Positions 47,501 to 57,215 of a stretch of DNA of 64,000 bases are shown here, piece after piece (position 1 is the stretch's first letter; the number at the start of each line of letters is the position of its first letter). The notes beneath the pieces are model-generated. The model saw nothing but the letters and a program-made list of their open reading frames with translations, did not search any database and was not told the origin of the DNA. Both the position numbers and the translations under genes were made by a program. The stretch is from Pachyseris speciosa (Eukaryota > Cnidaria > Anthozoa > Scleractinia > Pachyseridae), in the NCBI GenBank assembly GCA_016490735.1, contig JAEMWC010000234.1, positions 726,001 to 790,000 of the forward strand. The letters are read 5' to 3'.

Positions 47501-47781
47501 GGGACTAATCTGTGAAGGTCTTGTTTGGAGATGACATTAACCTCAGCGCCAGTGTCAATTTTGCAGGTGAGTGGCATGGTCTGAGTATGGGAGGGGCTCA
47601 CTGAGAATCGCATTTCAGTCATCACCTTGGTTCGGTTATGTTCTCCTTCGATTGTGGCGATGTGGGAGGTGTTGGGTATGTATATTGTGGGTGGGCCTTG
47701 TTGGGCTTCCAGTGTTCCTAGAAAGATGGTATCACCTTCGCCACTTTCAGATTGGTCTTGTTGTATTTCCATGACATTCAA
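44542..47781 (-). pseudogene. pol polyprotein (PR-RT-RH-IN)
   Basis: Protease (47781-47254) has the active-site motif KIDTGAEVNVI. RT (about 47095-46467) has GVLTPVTEPTD, CLYPRDLNKAI and the catalytic IADDILVYG, with the usual LP(F/Q)G motif degraded to LPFWS. The RT thumb (46510-46307) has LQSFLGLVNYLTRYSSHLAG. RNase H (46261-45950) has IQTDASQKGLGAVLLQQG and IEREMLAVVWGLERF. The integrase zinc finger (45627-45310) has one His replaced by Arg (IHQDRLG), then CAPCKKYQ. The integrase core (45346-44972) keeps TDNGPQYSS and SNGFAERMVQT but lacks the first Asp (GQYSRF). The C-terminal part is 44886-44542. Frameshifts separate most segments, so it cannot be active. Function when intact: virus-like particle maturation, reverse transcription and integration. 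Confidence 0.9.
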
Positions 47782-47782
47782 C

Positions 47783-48544
47783 CTATCTCTTGATTTGCAT
47801 TACTTTACTGAAGTGGCCTCGTTTGTGGCAGTTGTGGTATTCCACTCCACTTGCTGGGCACTTTTGTCCTCTGAAGTGGGGGGTATCTCCGCACCTGAAA
47901 CACTGTCTTAGATTGCTGTCAATTTTTTTATAGGCTTTGCCACCATAGCTTCCAGGGTTGGAGAACTTCCTGTTTTGTTCTGCTGCCTTATTGCATCAAC
48001 TTGGTTCTCTGCTTGGCTGGGGTTTGGAGGATTATTCTTGCTTTCAGTTGCATGCGAGTGGCTTCGTCCGTGCGGGCAATTTCCTGTGCTTTTGTGAGGG
48101 TTAGTTCGTTGCCTTTTGCGATACACTTTCTTCTTACTTCTTCTGAGTCGATTCCAAAGACCAGTGTATCACGCATTAGCTCAAAGTGCAGGTTTTCAGG
48201 GTAATCAGAACCCTGTATGAGTAGCTTTGCCTCTGTTAAGAAGGCATCAAGGGAACGATTTTTCTGTTTCAGACTTCGCAGATAGTATCTATTCAAGATG
48301 TGGTTTGCTTGAGGTTTGAAATCATTCTCAAATCTGGTCCAGTACTCATTCAGGTCTTTCCGCTGGTCATCTGTTAGCGCCCACGTGTTGAACAGGTCTA
48401 GGCCGTAATCACCCGACCATATTAACACATCCTTGCATTTTTGGTCTTCATCTCGTCGTTTGAGTGGACCTTGAATCTTCTTAGCAGATCTGGGCCGAGG
48501 TTCCAATCCATTTTAGGGACTTCAAATCCAATTAAGTCGCTCAT
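47783..48544 (-). pseudogene. gag (capsid/nucleocapsid)
   Basis: ATG at 48544 (MSDLIGFEVPKMDWN) opens the reading, which shifts near 48495 into the long frame 48506-47988 containing YGLDLFNTWALTDDQRKDLN and EYWTRFENDFKPQANHIL, a retrotransposon gag capsid region. Another shift leads to a nucleocapsid tail with one intact zinc knuckle (CFRCGDTPHFRGQKC) and a second damaged one in which two cysteines are Tyr and Met. The stop is at 47783-47785, just before the protease frame. Confidence 0.8.
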
Positions 48545-48673
48545 CCTGCCACGATGTTTACAGTAACGGGTGAGTTGAATTTGATCGCGGGTCGGCGAAG
48601 CAGCGAAACGTTTGGGTCAACACTGTTAATCGTGTATACCAGTTTTCCGGTCTTCTAAATTTGCTGGAGAAGA

Positions 48674-48691
48674 TCCCACTTCTGACATCCA
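48674..48691 (-). other. Primer-binding site (tRNA-Leu-like)
   Basis: Immediately inside the 5' LTR the element reads TGGATGTCAGAAGTGGGA. Apart from one inserted A and one difference this matches the complement of the tRNA-Leu 3' end (TGGTGTCAGGAGTGGGA). Confidence 0.65.
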
Positions 48692-48836
48692 TGTAACATA
48701 ACTGGTTTTATTCTTCACGGTTCTCCAGTACATTGACATAAGGTTCTCGTTCCAGATGGTGGGAACACATGCTAAAAAGTCCCATCATGTCTCTGGGGTT
48801 AAATAGGACTTCGTGTACTAGTCATGTAATGTGACA
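48692..48836 (-). repeat. 5' LTR (145 bases)
   Basis: Plus-strand limits TGTAACATAACTGG and TAATGTGACA. It keeps the TG...CA ends and is followed by AGTGC. Confidence 0.9.
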
Positions 48837-48859
48837 AGTGCATTTTTCAATTCTAGACA

Positions 48860-48937
48860 ATGAACGACGAGTTTAGAAGCTTTCTTTTGCGGTCAAAAGT
48901 CAAGGAAGAATCACTGTTAAAGCTGGAAGACGGCGAG
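48860..48937 (+). other. Possible first exon (SAM-like start)
   Basis: ATG opens 26 codons (MNDEFRSFLLRSKVKEESLL, then KLEDGE) ending exactly at a strong donor GAG|GTGAGT. The spacing of FLL...EESLLKLEDGE resembles the first half of a SAM-like domain. I found no matching second exon. It lies just outside the Ty3 element, inside the EnSpm-like element, so it may be that element's gene. Confidence 0.3.
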
Positions 48938-51900
48938 GTGAGTTTTGGTGCCAAACTATTATCATTCTTCCTTCTCTGTAAGGTTAATTACATGTATACA
49001 TTTAAGCTTATTTATGCAATCCGGTATCTTTTAATTGTTGTTGTTGTTGTTTTTTTTTTTTCGTTTTTGTTTTGTTTTGTTTTTTTGTTGCCATTACTTT
49101 AGTTTACTGTTTTCTGTTACAGTGCAGTCCAGCGATGGCTATGTGTTTTAAGCTTAACATTGTGCTCACAATATTCCTTCTTGGTTTGGATAACAGTTAA
49201 TGCATGTAAGCCAAAGGACGGCTTCGTGTAGATATTAATTGAAATGCATTCCACTTGTGTCTTAGACATCCCAAGAGACTGTATTCAGTTTCCTGTTCTG
49301 ACTCATTGATGCATAAAGTTCCAAAACCCTTACGGCTGTATGTAGTAATACTGCAGGTTTAGTTCCAAATCTTTCCCATTCAGTCCTTTATTATTCCGAT
49401 AGAAAGCAGAATTTGGTCGCATTTTGGGGAAACAAAATCCTGTTAGAGAAAAAAAAGCGAAATTCTCCGGCAAACCTGGATGAAAAAGCTGCTGGCATTT
49501 GCTAAATCCCAGCCAGCTGTTGCAGGTGGCATCTTGTCTATGATGGAGGATGCCATCATGGCTAACCCTTCATAAAAGAATGGGGAGTGTTTAAACTAAA
49601 CAACTCCTACTTTTTTTTATCATTTTATTTCATTCAGCACAATATTGCTACACTGCCAGCAGTACGATACTTACTTACACCACTCACAATGGAACAAATT
49701 TATAGATTCTCCAAATTTAAAAAGATTTTGAAGTTTTCAAATACAAAACCACATAACATTTACTAAAATGGTATTTCACAACCAACGGAGGTGAGCAAAA
49801 TTCTGCCATTATATTTCTTTCAAAAAAGGTTTTGTTTGCCTGAGGTGACTGCTGTAGTTTTTCCAATGTAATTTTGTCTAGCACTTATCATTTGAAGTCA
49901 GTAAAAGAGGATCTTTTGTCATTTAGCACATTGAGGAACAGGAAATATTTTCCTGGTATTGTGAGATGATCGAGGGCCAAACAAATTGGTGGGATCAATT
50001 GGGGGATCCACTTCTGTTTTAATTTTAATTTATTCCATTTTCACTGCAATTACAAGAAAAAAAAAGGAAAAGATATACAATATTACAAAATAATAATAAT
50101 AATAATCACATAATAAAAAAAATCTAAGTACATAACGGGGCAGTGGGGAAGACTAGAAGGGAACTGACGAGCCATACGTGCTAGTCAACCCATTATGAAA
50201 GGAAAATAAAGGATAATTATGTAAGTAGCAATTTGTTAACTAACTATACTAACTACCCAACTAACTACTTATCTATCTAACTAACTAACAACCGTGCTAA
50301 TTGCTGATTTTAGCCCAGGTGGTATAGGGGCGCTCAGGGTCGAAAACCTTATCTTTATAAAAACTAGTGCATAATCTCTTAAGCGAAGAAACACTAGAGT
50401 TACCTCCATTACTTTTCTGTACAAGAGTATTAATTTCCTTAACATGCATGTAGCTGAGATTTCTTGTAGAATTGCATTAATCAGTTCTTACAGGTTACTG
50501 GTTTTTTACTCTGGGCCAGTTCATAATTACTTGTAAACACTGGTACTTAACGCTAAAATATTGATGCCTTGGTCACAATTGTACTTGTTTAACACTGTTA
50601 CTTTGAATAGAATGGACTATACCAGCAGTATGGAATAACTAGCTCTTTTTTTCTTTTTCTAAAAGGAATTGAAGATGCTGCTGCCATGACATTATTGCCC
50701 AGACTTCTCAGAGAAAAGGGAGGGAGTCGAGAAGATGTCATAATGATTTGCGTGGTAATACAATTTCCCAGCCCTGTCAAAATTTCTTGTAGTAGTGGGC
50801 AGCGTAGCTGAGGTAGTAGGTAGTACCTGCCAGCAAACCTTGCCTGCTAGAGAGCTCCCAGTGAAGTCCAAGTGTGAAGTAATGGGAAAATAATTGACTG
50901 TAGGCAGCATATTTGCCGGCAGCCAGCACATTTTGACAGGGCTTACTTCCACATTTAATTGCAAAGAAGAAATGGCGTGTGCACACCTGTAGGTTTAAAT
51001 AGTCAAATGCAACCTTGGCAGAATGCTTGGGAGAGTTTAAGAGTTTATTATTAATAGTTGGGCTCTGGGGAATTTGGGTGCTTGGATCCACTATCTGTGG
51101 CAGTGAAGGGAGTTGAGGTCCTCGCATTGGTACAGGGACCTCACTAGCAAATACTGTAGGTCTGCTTATGGTGTGTTTCTTCGTCTTTAACATTGCATAT
51201 ATAGCTAAGGCTAGCAATGTGCATCTTTTTTGCAAACACTTTAGTTTTAGTGCAACATCAAGGTGCTAAAAAGGGGTGGCAGTCAATAAATTTATTTCTG
51301 CTCTTTCATAGCACCAGTGTAAATGACCACCATGATTTTTCTTTGTACCCTAGTGACAAAGGACAAAGGTCTTTGTGACGATTGATGGCTACTGGAAGCT
51401 GATCCACCATAAAAAGTTAATTAATTCTCAAAAGCCCTCTTTTCAACAGATGTAATGATAATAAATGTCCATGATGTTGGTCATTCACACTATACTAAAG
51501 AAGAATTAATGATTGAATTAATCATACAAGAATTGTTCAAGATTGCCTTCCTGGGCTCAGTTGCTCAAAGCATGGTTAGCGCTAACCCGGGTAAAATACC
51601 ATGACAACCTATAGGTTTTAATACATCTTAACCAATGGTGAGTGTTAACCATGCTTCGAGCAACTCAGCCCTGAGCTAGAATGTATCAACGTACTGCAGC
51701 TAGTACTACAATGTTAAGTAGTAACACGTTGACCCAAAAGCATAGGCAAATTCAAAGAAAATTGTCAGAGGCATCAGATTATTTAATGCATCTAGTAAAT
51801 ACATTGTATAATTTTTACTTGAGGAAAAAATTGTTCCTTTGATTCGTGACATTTCAAAATTGTAGTATTATAGTACTGTCCTCAACTTGAACGGACTTAG

Positions 51901-53099
51901 TATAAAAATTTTCAAGGTTTCAGATAGTATTTATTGCAAAGATTTAATTTTTGTTGAGGAAAGATCTGATCTGAGTTTATTTACCTGGAACGAGGGGCGG
52001 TACCAGGTGAATATATCGCATACACCCGAGGGACAGGTAAATAACATGCTTATTTGTCAGTTGGTGAGGTTTTCTAAAACAAATAGAAGGCCATTAAATA
52101 ACGAAAAACTTAGTTTCTACTTGGTCGTGTTTTATTTAAAAATACTTTTAATGGTAGATTGTGGGCGGTGAGGTTTCACTGTAAACATGTTTTTCTTGAG
52201 TTTCGGTTTTCGGTTTTTTTTTTACAACAATGCGTAGACAACGTGTTTTGTTATACTGGTACACAGTGCGATTGAATTTAGTTCTGTATTATTTACACAA
52301 CAATATGTACAGACATTTTCTATTGTCTCATGGTATGCGTGGTAAACATGTTTGTTACTTTTGCATAAACAGTGCATTCAGTACACTACAGTCATCTAGT
52401 TGAACAACTGCCATTAAATTTTGGGAAAAGTGAGCTCTCGGATAGCACTGTTTGTAAACAACGATGAGCGATGGTGAAGATGGATTTGCTTTGTGAATGG
52501 GACAAGTCAGACTCAGCCAGGATGCTCTGACTTCGACTTGCTGTTTCGAATTTTAGCACTCCTCCTGGAGAAAATCATTATTTATTGATTGAAGGTCCAC
52601 CCGCTACCAATGTCGTTGCTGCGAGTAAGCCCCACGAAGAAGTTATGGAGGTGAGAAGGGGAAAACGCGGTGTACAAGTCGTTGCCGACGAAGAGGGTGC
52701 TAAACGAAGCAGTGACTAAATACCATCTAACACATGAAAGACCACCGCGTGGTCGGTAACTGTTTGACATTTCCTCTGTGTTTGTTTGTTTCTTCTTTTG
52801 AGTTTACAAGTGATGGGAGACTAAGTCGAAGGGAATATGAGCAGGGGACTAAGTCGAGGGGAATATGAGTAGGGGAATATGAGCAGGGGAAATGTATATT
52901 GCATTGTTTTGCTATTGTTATCAGCTGTTGTTTCAGCCCCGCACTCCCCTGTTACAATCAAAGCAGCCACCAACTTTTCAGACAGTGATTATGTAATATA
53001 TTCCCCTGAAAATAACAAAGGAAACCGAGCCAACTGACAAATAAGCTAATAAATTGTATGATGTATAAGCAGTAACGATGTTGTCTTTGCTTTGTTTAA
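48938..53099. other. Transposon interior, no clear gene
   Basis: It contains a T/G microsatellite at 49035-49090 (TTG and TTTTG units), AAT repeats at 50090-50106 and a TAAC-type run at 50235-50292. The longest frame (50777-51235, minus, 152 codons) has no recognisable motif. A short plus-strand patch near 52597-52720 (HEEVMEVRRGKRGVQVVADE) looks coding-like but is isolated. Confidence 0.35.
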
Positions 53100-53632
53100 G
53101 AAGTGTACTTAACCCCAGATTTATAGTTACAGTGAAGGATTTGAAGTGACCCTAAGAAGACCCTACTCCATTTTAAGAGTTAAAAAAGTCCCTACTTAGG
53201 AGTAACTGCAACCCTATTTTGGAGTTGGATAATGAGGAGTTAAAGTTACTCCGTAAAAGGAGTTATTTTGATCCTGGAAATTTTACTCCATTTGGAGCCA
53301 TATTAACTCCAGGAGGAGTAGAAACTACCCCATTTGAAGAGTTGTGTTAACCCCAGTTTTGGAGTGAAATTTAGTTAAAATTTAGTTGAGTTAAAGTTAC
53401 TCCAAAAAAGGAGTTATTTTGAACCTAAAATTTTTACTCCGTTTTGGAGTTACAGTAACTCCAAGAGGAATTAAACAGTACTCCATTTAGGAGTTAAATT
53501 AACCCCAGTTCTGGAGTAATTTCAACCCCAATTTTGGAGTTAAATTTAGGAGTTAAAGTTACTCCAAGAAGGAGGAACCTAAAATTTTAACTCCATTTTT
53601 GGAGTTAAAATAACCCTCTAAAAATTACTGTG
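53100..53632 (-). repeat. Right subterminal array
   Basis: Irregular copies of GGAGTTAAAGTTACTCC, GGAGTTACAGTAACTCC and related units, the inverted counterpart of 42864-43395, ending at the right terminus CTCTAAAAATTACTGTG. Confidence 0.85.
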
Positions 53633-53705
53633 TATCGGAGACGTGTTTGAATAAGTCTTAAACATGAACAGGCGCTAGCTTATTTTACACATCATACATC
53701 AGACT

Positions 53706-54579
53706 GGAAAAAGATTCAACATAATAGAAACAATAGACCTGCCCATATTTGCCCGCTGTTGGTCAGCACGGATTGGTCAGTCAACAATTTATAATCTTTT
53801 CAAAATAGAGGCGTGCCTGTTATTGTCATTAGAAGATGGTTCGCAACTTTGAAGTCGAATCGAGCGCTTCACCTCTGTTGACGACGTAGACGAAGTTTTG
53901 ACAAGTCCAACGGCAAGCCAGCCAGGCAGCCAGTCTTCTCGACCACGTTTTTTTGGTTTCCGATCCGTTGGCACTAATTATTCAAACATGCAGTCACTCT
54001 GCTCCTAGCACTACATCTGCATACAAACTCTACAGTAAAAGCCCAAGGGACAATCTTTACGCTTCTACGTACTTTTCAACACCAGCCTCTGAATTTTTTC
54101 AGGCCTTATTTTCGCTACTGCTTCAGTAGTTTTCATAACTGCAATGATCACTCACATATCCATTCTTCAATCCGCTGCTCGCATATTTGCTGACAGGTGG
54201 TCTGCTATGTCCAAAGCACAAATTGTATCAGTTTTTCTGTTTGGATCAAAGTTACTTTCTCCGAAGCAAAATAGTGATTTATTTTTTTATGTCCAGCTAG
54301 TCTTTTATATCTGATTCCAAGAGATTTTATAAATGTACTTAGGTGTATATTTACCACCTGTTAGCATTGCTTAAATGTTCTTTTGTCTGTTTTGCTGCCG
54401 CTTTGACTAATTATTAATTAATGAATTTTTTTGTATTAAATGTTATTTCGAAGTGAGCCCTCTTGATGAGTTATTTTTCTCTTAGGGCAAACTTCGCCAT
54501 TAAAATATGTTTAAATAAAATATATAAATTTCATATAATTATAGTCATTTATTCACCACTCATGGGTTCATTACGAACC
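53706..54579. other. Intergenic with a repeat tail
   Basis: 54075-54185 contains the tail block of the tRNA-derived family (TTTTTTCAGGCCTTATTTTC, then ACTGCAATGATCACTCACAT) without the tRNA part. The minus frame 53789-53974 (MPTDRKPKKRGREDWLPG) has no known domain. Confidence 0.4.
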
Positions 54580-54740
54580 AACAAAATTACCAGCTCCCAG
54601 TTGGCTTGTTACGTTAGCTCAGTTGGTAGATTGCGCCGGTATCGCAGATATATAAGCCTAAATTTTTTCAGGCTTTATTTTTACTACTGCTTTAGTTGTG
54701 TTCATAACTACGATGATCACTCACATATTCAAACATTAAC
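54580..54740 (+). repeat. tRNA-derived repeat, truncated tRNA head
   Basis: CAGCTCCCAGTTGGCTTGTT, TTAGCTCAGTTGGTAGA (A box), CGCCGGTATCGC (anticodon region), then a jump that skips the T arm straight to the AAATTTTTTCAGGCTTTATT tail and ACGATGATCACTCACATAT. The B box is deleted. Confidence 0.6.
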
Positions 54741-55442
54741 TTTATTGCCTTTTAATAGCTCATACATAGTGACTTGAAATGAATAAACGTCAGTCATCCT
54801 CTTGAACTTCATGTTGAGAAAATAAATCTGATTTTGAGAAAACTTGCAAAGTGAGTTACAGTGTAAACGTTGAGATCGTCTGAAAGACCTCTTTGGTTCA
54901 TCATCCAAATAATTTACAAATTTAAGGTGCGGGCGTTTAGAGTTTCTTATTAGCGAAAGCGTTTCAACATGTGGGAGGGGGTATCAAGATGGACGGAAGA
55001 AGATGCGGGAGTGGAGGTTGCTATCGTGAGGCTGGTACCTTAGCCATTGGTCCAACAGCTGGCGCTTGAAGTGGAGTCATTTGTATTGTTTCATTGCGTA
55101 CTAAATTGCCTACCACAACATCATCATGATCTGTTTCTCCTCTTGGGGTTGAGGTAGCATTGTTGCTGCAGGTATTGAAAATTGAGCTGGTGTTTATGTG
55201 TTAAAAACCAGTCCTGTTTTGAAACTGCATGTAGTGGCTTACTCTTTTGTCGTCTACAATGTTTGTACTACATAGCAAGGTTATCCATATTATTCTGAAT
55301 ATAGGAGAAAGTATGCCATTCGAGTTTCAGGAGAGAGTGTTGCTTTCTCTTCATTTTTGACGGTGCAGATCCTTGGACTGAGGATGAAACTTCAATAGCA
55401 AGTTTTCAGAAGAATGTTATTTAAACCAAACCAAGCAAAAAG
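54741..55442. other. Intergenic
   Basis: No supported feature. Confidence 0.35.
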
Positions 55443-55797
55443 GTGGAAATTTACCGGCGTTTGTGGAGTATTTTTTTAACGAGAATGTGGCTTACGTTCC
55501 TTATTTTTGAAAGGTCTTTTCCGATTGTCGGTGCCTCACCTGAATCAAGCTGTGCTAAGGTGCTTGGTAAAAAGGTATTACAGACCGGTATGAACGTAAC
55601 ACAAGATGTGTTATCTACAGAAAACCTTAACACAGAGGTTTCATAGCGTAGTAGAGAAACTACTGGTACAAGTGCCAGGGTTGGGGCTGCTAGAAATGCT
55701 ACAAAAAGAATAGCACAGTTTAACAGTTTGCCTCAAGGAAAGAAACGTAAAACAATAATGTTGGACCAAACACAAGAGGACTTTGAACTTTGGTCGT
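55443..55797 (+). pseudogene. Interrupted open frame, unrecognised
   Basis: One frame runs from 55443 through a single TAG (55644-55646) to a TAA at 55795-55797. The second half (RSRETTGTSARVGAARNATK, then QFNSLPQGKKRKTIMLDQTQ and EDFELWS) is basic then acidic and looks like the end of a real nuclear protein. No domain is recognised and the first half is less convincing. Confidence 0.3.
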
Positions 55798-56109
55798 AAA
55801 TTAAGTGGGGATCGCTCTTATTGCTGACAGATTTTAAAATGCTTTAACTCATTTAACGAGTAGTAAAGAATGATAGCGGTCTCCTTCAACTGTTAAACTG
55901 TTGCCCTGAATACCAGTCAGTTTTCCTTAAAGACAGCCACTCCACGATAGGTGCACATCTTACTGAAAACTATTAATAATAAGTTTCGTGAAAACACTCG
56001 GCATACCAACCTCTGAAGAAGATAAGAGGGTGGAGAATTTATTCAAGATATGGACGACCCCTTTTGTAACTATCTTGAGTCTCCTAATGTTGTAAAAATC
56101 GCCAAATAG

Positions 56110-57080
56110 TCTGTAGAATCATAACTAAGGGAAGTTCGATCGTCCGAGTGAGTGTAGTCCTGAGAAGGACTGTTTGAGGTGAAATTGACGGACGTTTGGA
56201 CAACATGAGCGGAAGTCATCATCAGAGTCAAGTGATTTGTGTAACGTCAGTGGATGGTATAAGTACTCTGGTTGTTGAAGTGACTGGTCAACGAAGTCGT
56301 GATGTTATTGGTCGTCTGTCATTGAAGCCGTGATGTTATTGGCTGTGAAGACTGTAAACCGTGATTGGTGCGTTTCGATCCGTCTTTGTTAGTCAAATGT
56401 CCGTGGGTGTATTGTTAGTAAAATTAGTCGGTTTGTCTATTGTTTGTCTGTTGTTGATTTCGTCAATAAGTCGTTTGTAAGGTGCGGAAAATTGTTGACA
56501 ACGGTTCAGTGGTGTCTGCTCTAAGTTAGTTAACCAACTTTCCAGTGCGATCCGTTGGTGGTAGTTAGTACAGTAGGTAATGCATTTAGCAGAGTCCCAG
56601 TCGATTGTGTGGTTTGTCTGTAGATGGTACTCAGCAATGTTATTGTTGATGTCACCATTTCTCCTGGCTCGTTTGTGTTCAGTCAGTCTTACGTTCAAAT
56701 TTCTGCCAGTCTCACCGATATAAGAGGCCTGGCCGTCGCAGCATTCGATCTTGTAAACTGCTCCCTGTCTGTTCTTTGGTTCGTCTTTGTCCTAAACGTT
56801 CGTCAATAGCTGTCGTAAAGTAGCGATAGGTCGGTGAGCAACACGGATATTGTAAGGCTGTAGTATTCGTGGGATGGCTTCAGAAGCTCCTTTGATGTAG
56901 GGTATAGTCGCTGTAGTGACAGGTGTCGGGTTAGCGTTCGTAGTGTTTGGTTCTGTCTGGTAAGTGTTGCGTCTAAGTCGCGCTTGTAGTTGTTCATACT
57001 GCAAACTTTGTCTAAGTATCTATGTTCGTCTGCGAAACTGTCACGTGAGTCACAAACTAGTTGCGCTCTATCATGTAGCG
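56110..57080 (-). mobile_element. Penelope-like retroelement, 3' fragment with GIY-YIG
   Basis: From 57080 downward: YLDKVCSMNN, a frame change near 56970, IPYIKGASEAIPRILQPYNI with RVAHRPIAT (the link region of Penelope-type reverse transcriptases), a TAG at about 56790, then the GIY-YIG endonuclease AVYKIECCDGQASYIGETGR and LTEHKRARRNGDINNN, ending at 56393. The GIY-YIG nuclease nicks the target in the intact element. About 280 bases of 3' region follow, with a hammerhead-like motif. The reverse-transcriptase core is missing; the fragment stops at the repeat at 57090. Confidence 0.8.
56187..56250 (-). ncRNA. Degenerate hammerhead-ribozyme-like motif
   Basis: Element-sense order: GACGT (stem III), a short stretch, CTGATGA core (56219-56225), GACTTCC...TTGTC stem II with mismatches, then CAAA where the core should be GAAA (56195-56198), then CGTC closing stem III. 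Penelope-like elements are known to carry hammerhead ribozymes. The changed core base should abolish cleavage. Confidence 0.45.
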
Positions 57081-57089
57081 AAAATATTG

Positions 57090-57215
57090 CTGGTTGTCAC
57101 TTGAATGAAAACGCTCTATATTAAAATCATATATTTGAACTGCGGATTAAAGAATGTACATAGAAATGACCATCGCAGTTATGAACACTACTTATTATAA
57201 ATAAGCAGAGTTCTT
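57090..57215. repeat. tRNA-derived repeat tail, inverted
   Basis: TCATATATTTGAACTGCGGA, then ATGACCATCGCAGTTATGAA and CACTACTTATTATAAATAAG match the reverse of 60838-60965 and 54690-54730. Confidence 0.55.

Larger units (their letters stand above)
44140..48836 (-). mobile_element. Ty3/Gypsy LTR retrotransposon, degenerate
   Basis: Complete structure of 4,697 bases: two 145-base LTRs, a primer-binding site resembling the complement of the tRNA-Leu 3' end, gag, pol in the Ty3 order (protease, RT, RNase H, integrase) and a polypurine tract. The flanking pentamers are AGTTC (44135-44139) and AGTGC (48837-48841), a 5-base target duplication with one change. No envelope gene and no chromodomain were seen. 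It is inserted in the 42864-53632 transposon. Confidence 0.9.
42864..53632. mobile_element. 10.77-kb DNA transposon with subterminal arrays (EnSpm/CACTA-like)
   Basis: The ends are inverted: CACAGTAATTCTTAGAG at 42864 and the reverse of CTCTAAAAATTACTGTG ending 53632, one mismatch in 17. TA flanks both ends, and the empty site is the uninterrupted LINE frame. Long arrays of GGAGTTAAAGTTACTCC-like units fill the first and last 530 bases. CAC termini, a very short target duplication and subterminal repeat arrays are typical of EnSpm/CACTA elements, but I see no DDE transposase, so the class is inferred. A 4.7-kb Ty3 element is nested inside, leaving about 6.1 kb of own sequence. Candidate coding scraps are 48860-48937 (+) and 43764-43976 (-). 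Confidence 0.75.
42400..53705 (-). pseudogene. LINE reverse-transcriptase tail, split by a 10.8-kb insertion
   Basis: Upstream piece 53705-53635 reads SLMYDV, stop, NKLAPVHV, stop, DLFKHVS. Downstream piece 42861-42673 reads HSYNTRSAASNKFYVMPSRL, then (after one stop) FGVRVWNALRENIRKQKSKK and a stop. The pattern NKLAP...DLF...YNTRSA...WNAL is the usual C-terminal end of CR1/Jockey-group reverse transcriptases. Joining the pieces after deleting 42864-53632 and one TA keeps the frame and restores a normal motif order. A 3' UTR probably runs to about 42400. Three in-frame stops show that it is dead. Confidence 0.8.

Noticed and set aside
44394..47911. Several plus-strand frames across the Ty3 region
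   Set aside because: Antisense shadows of gag and pol.
50777..51235. 152-codon minus-strand frame
   Set aside because: No motif, uneven composition and no splice partners; it lies in decayed transposon interior. It may be chance.
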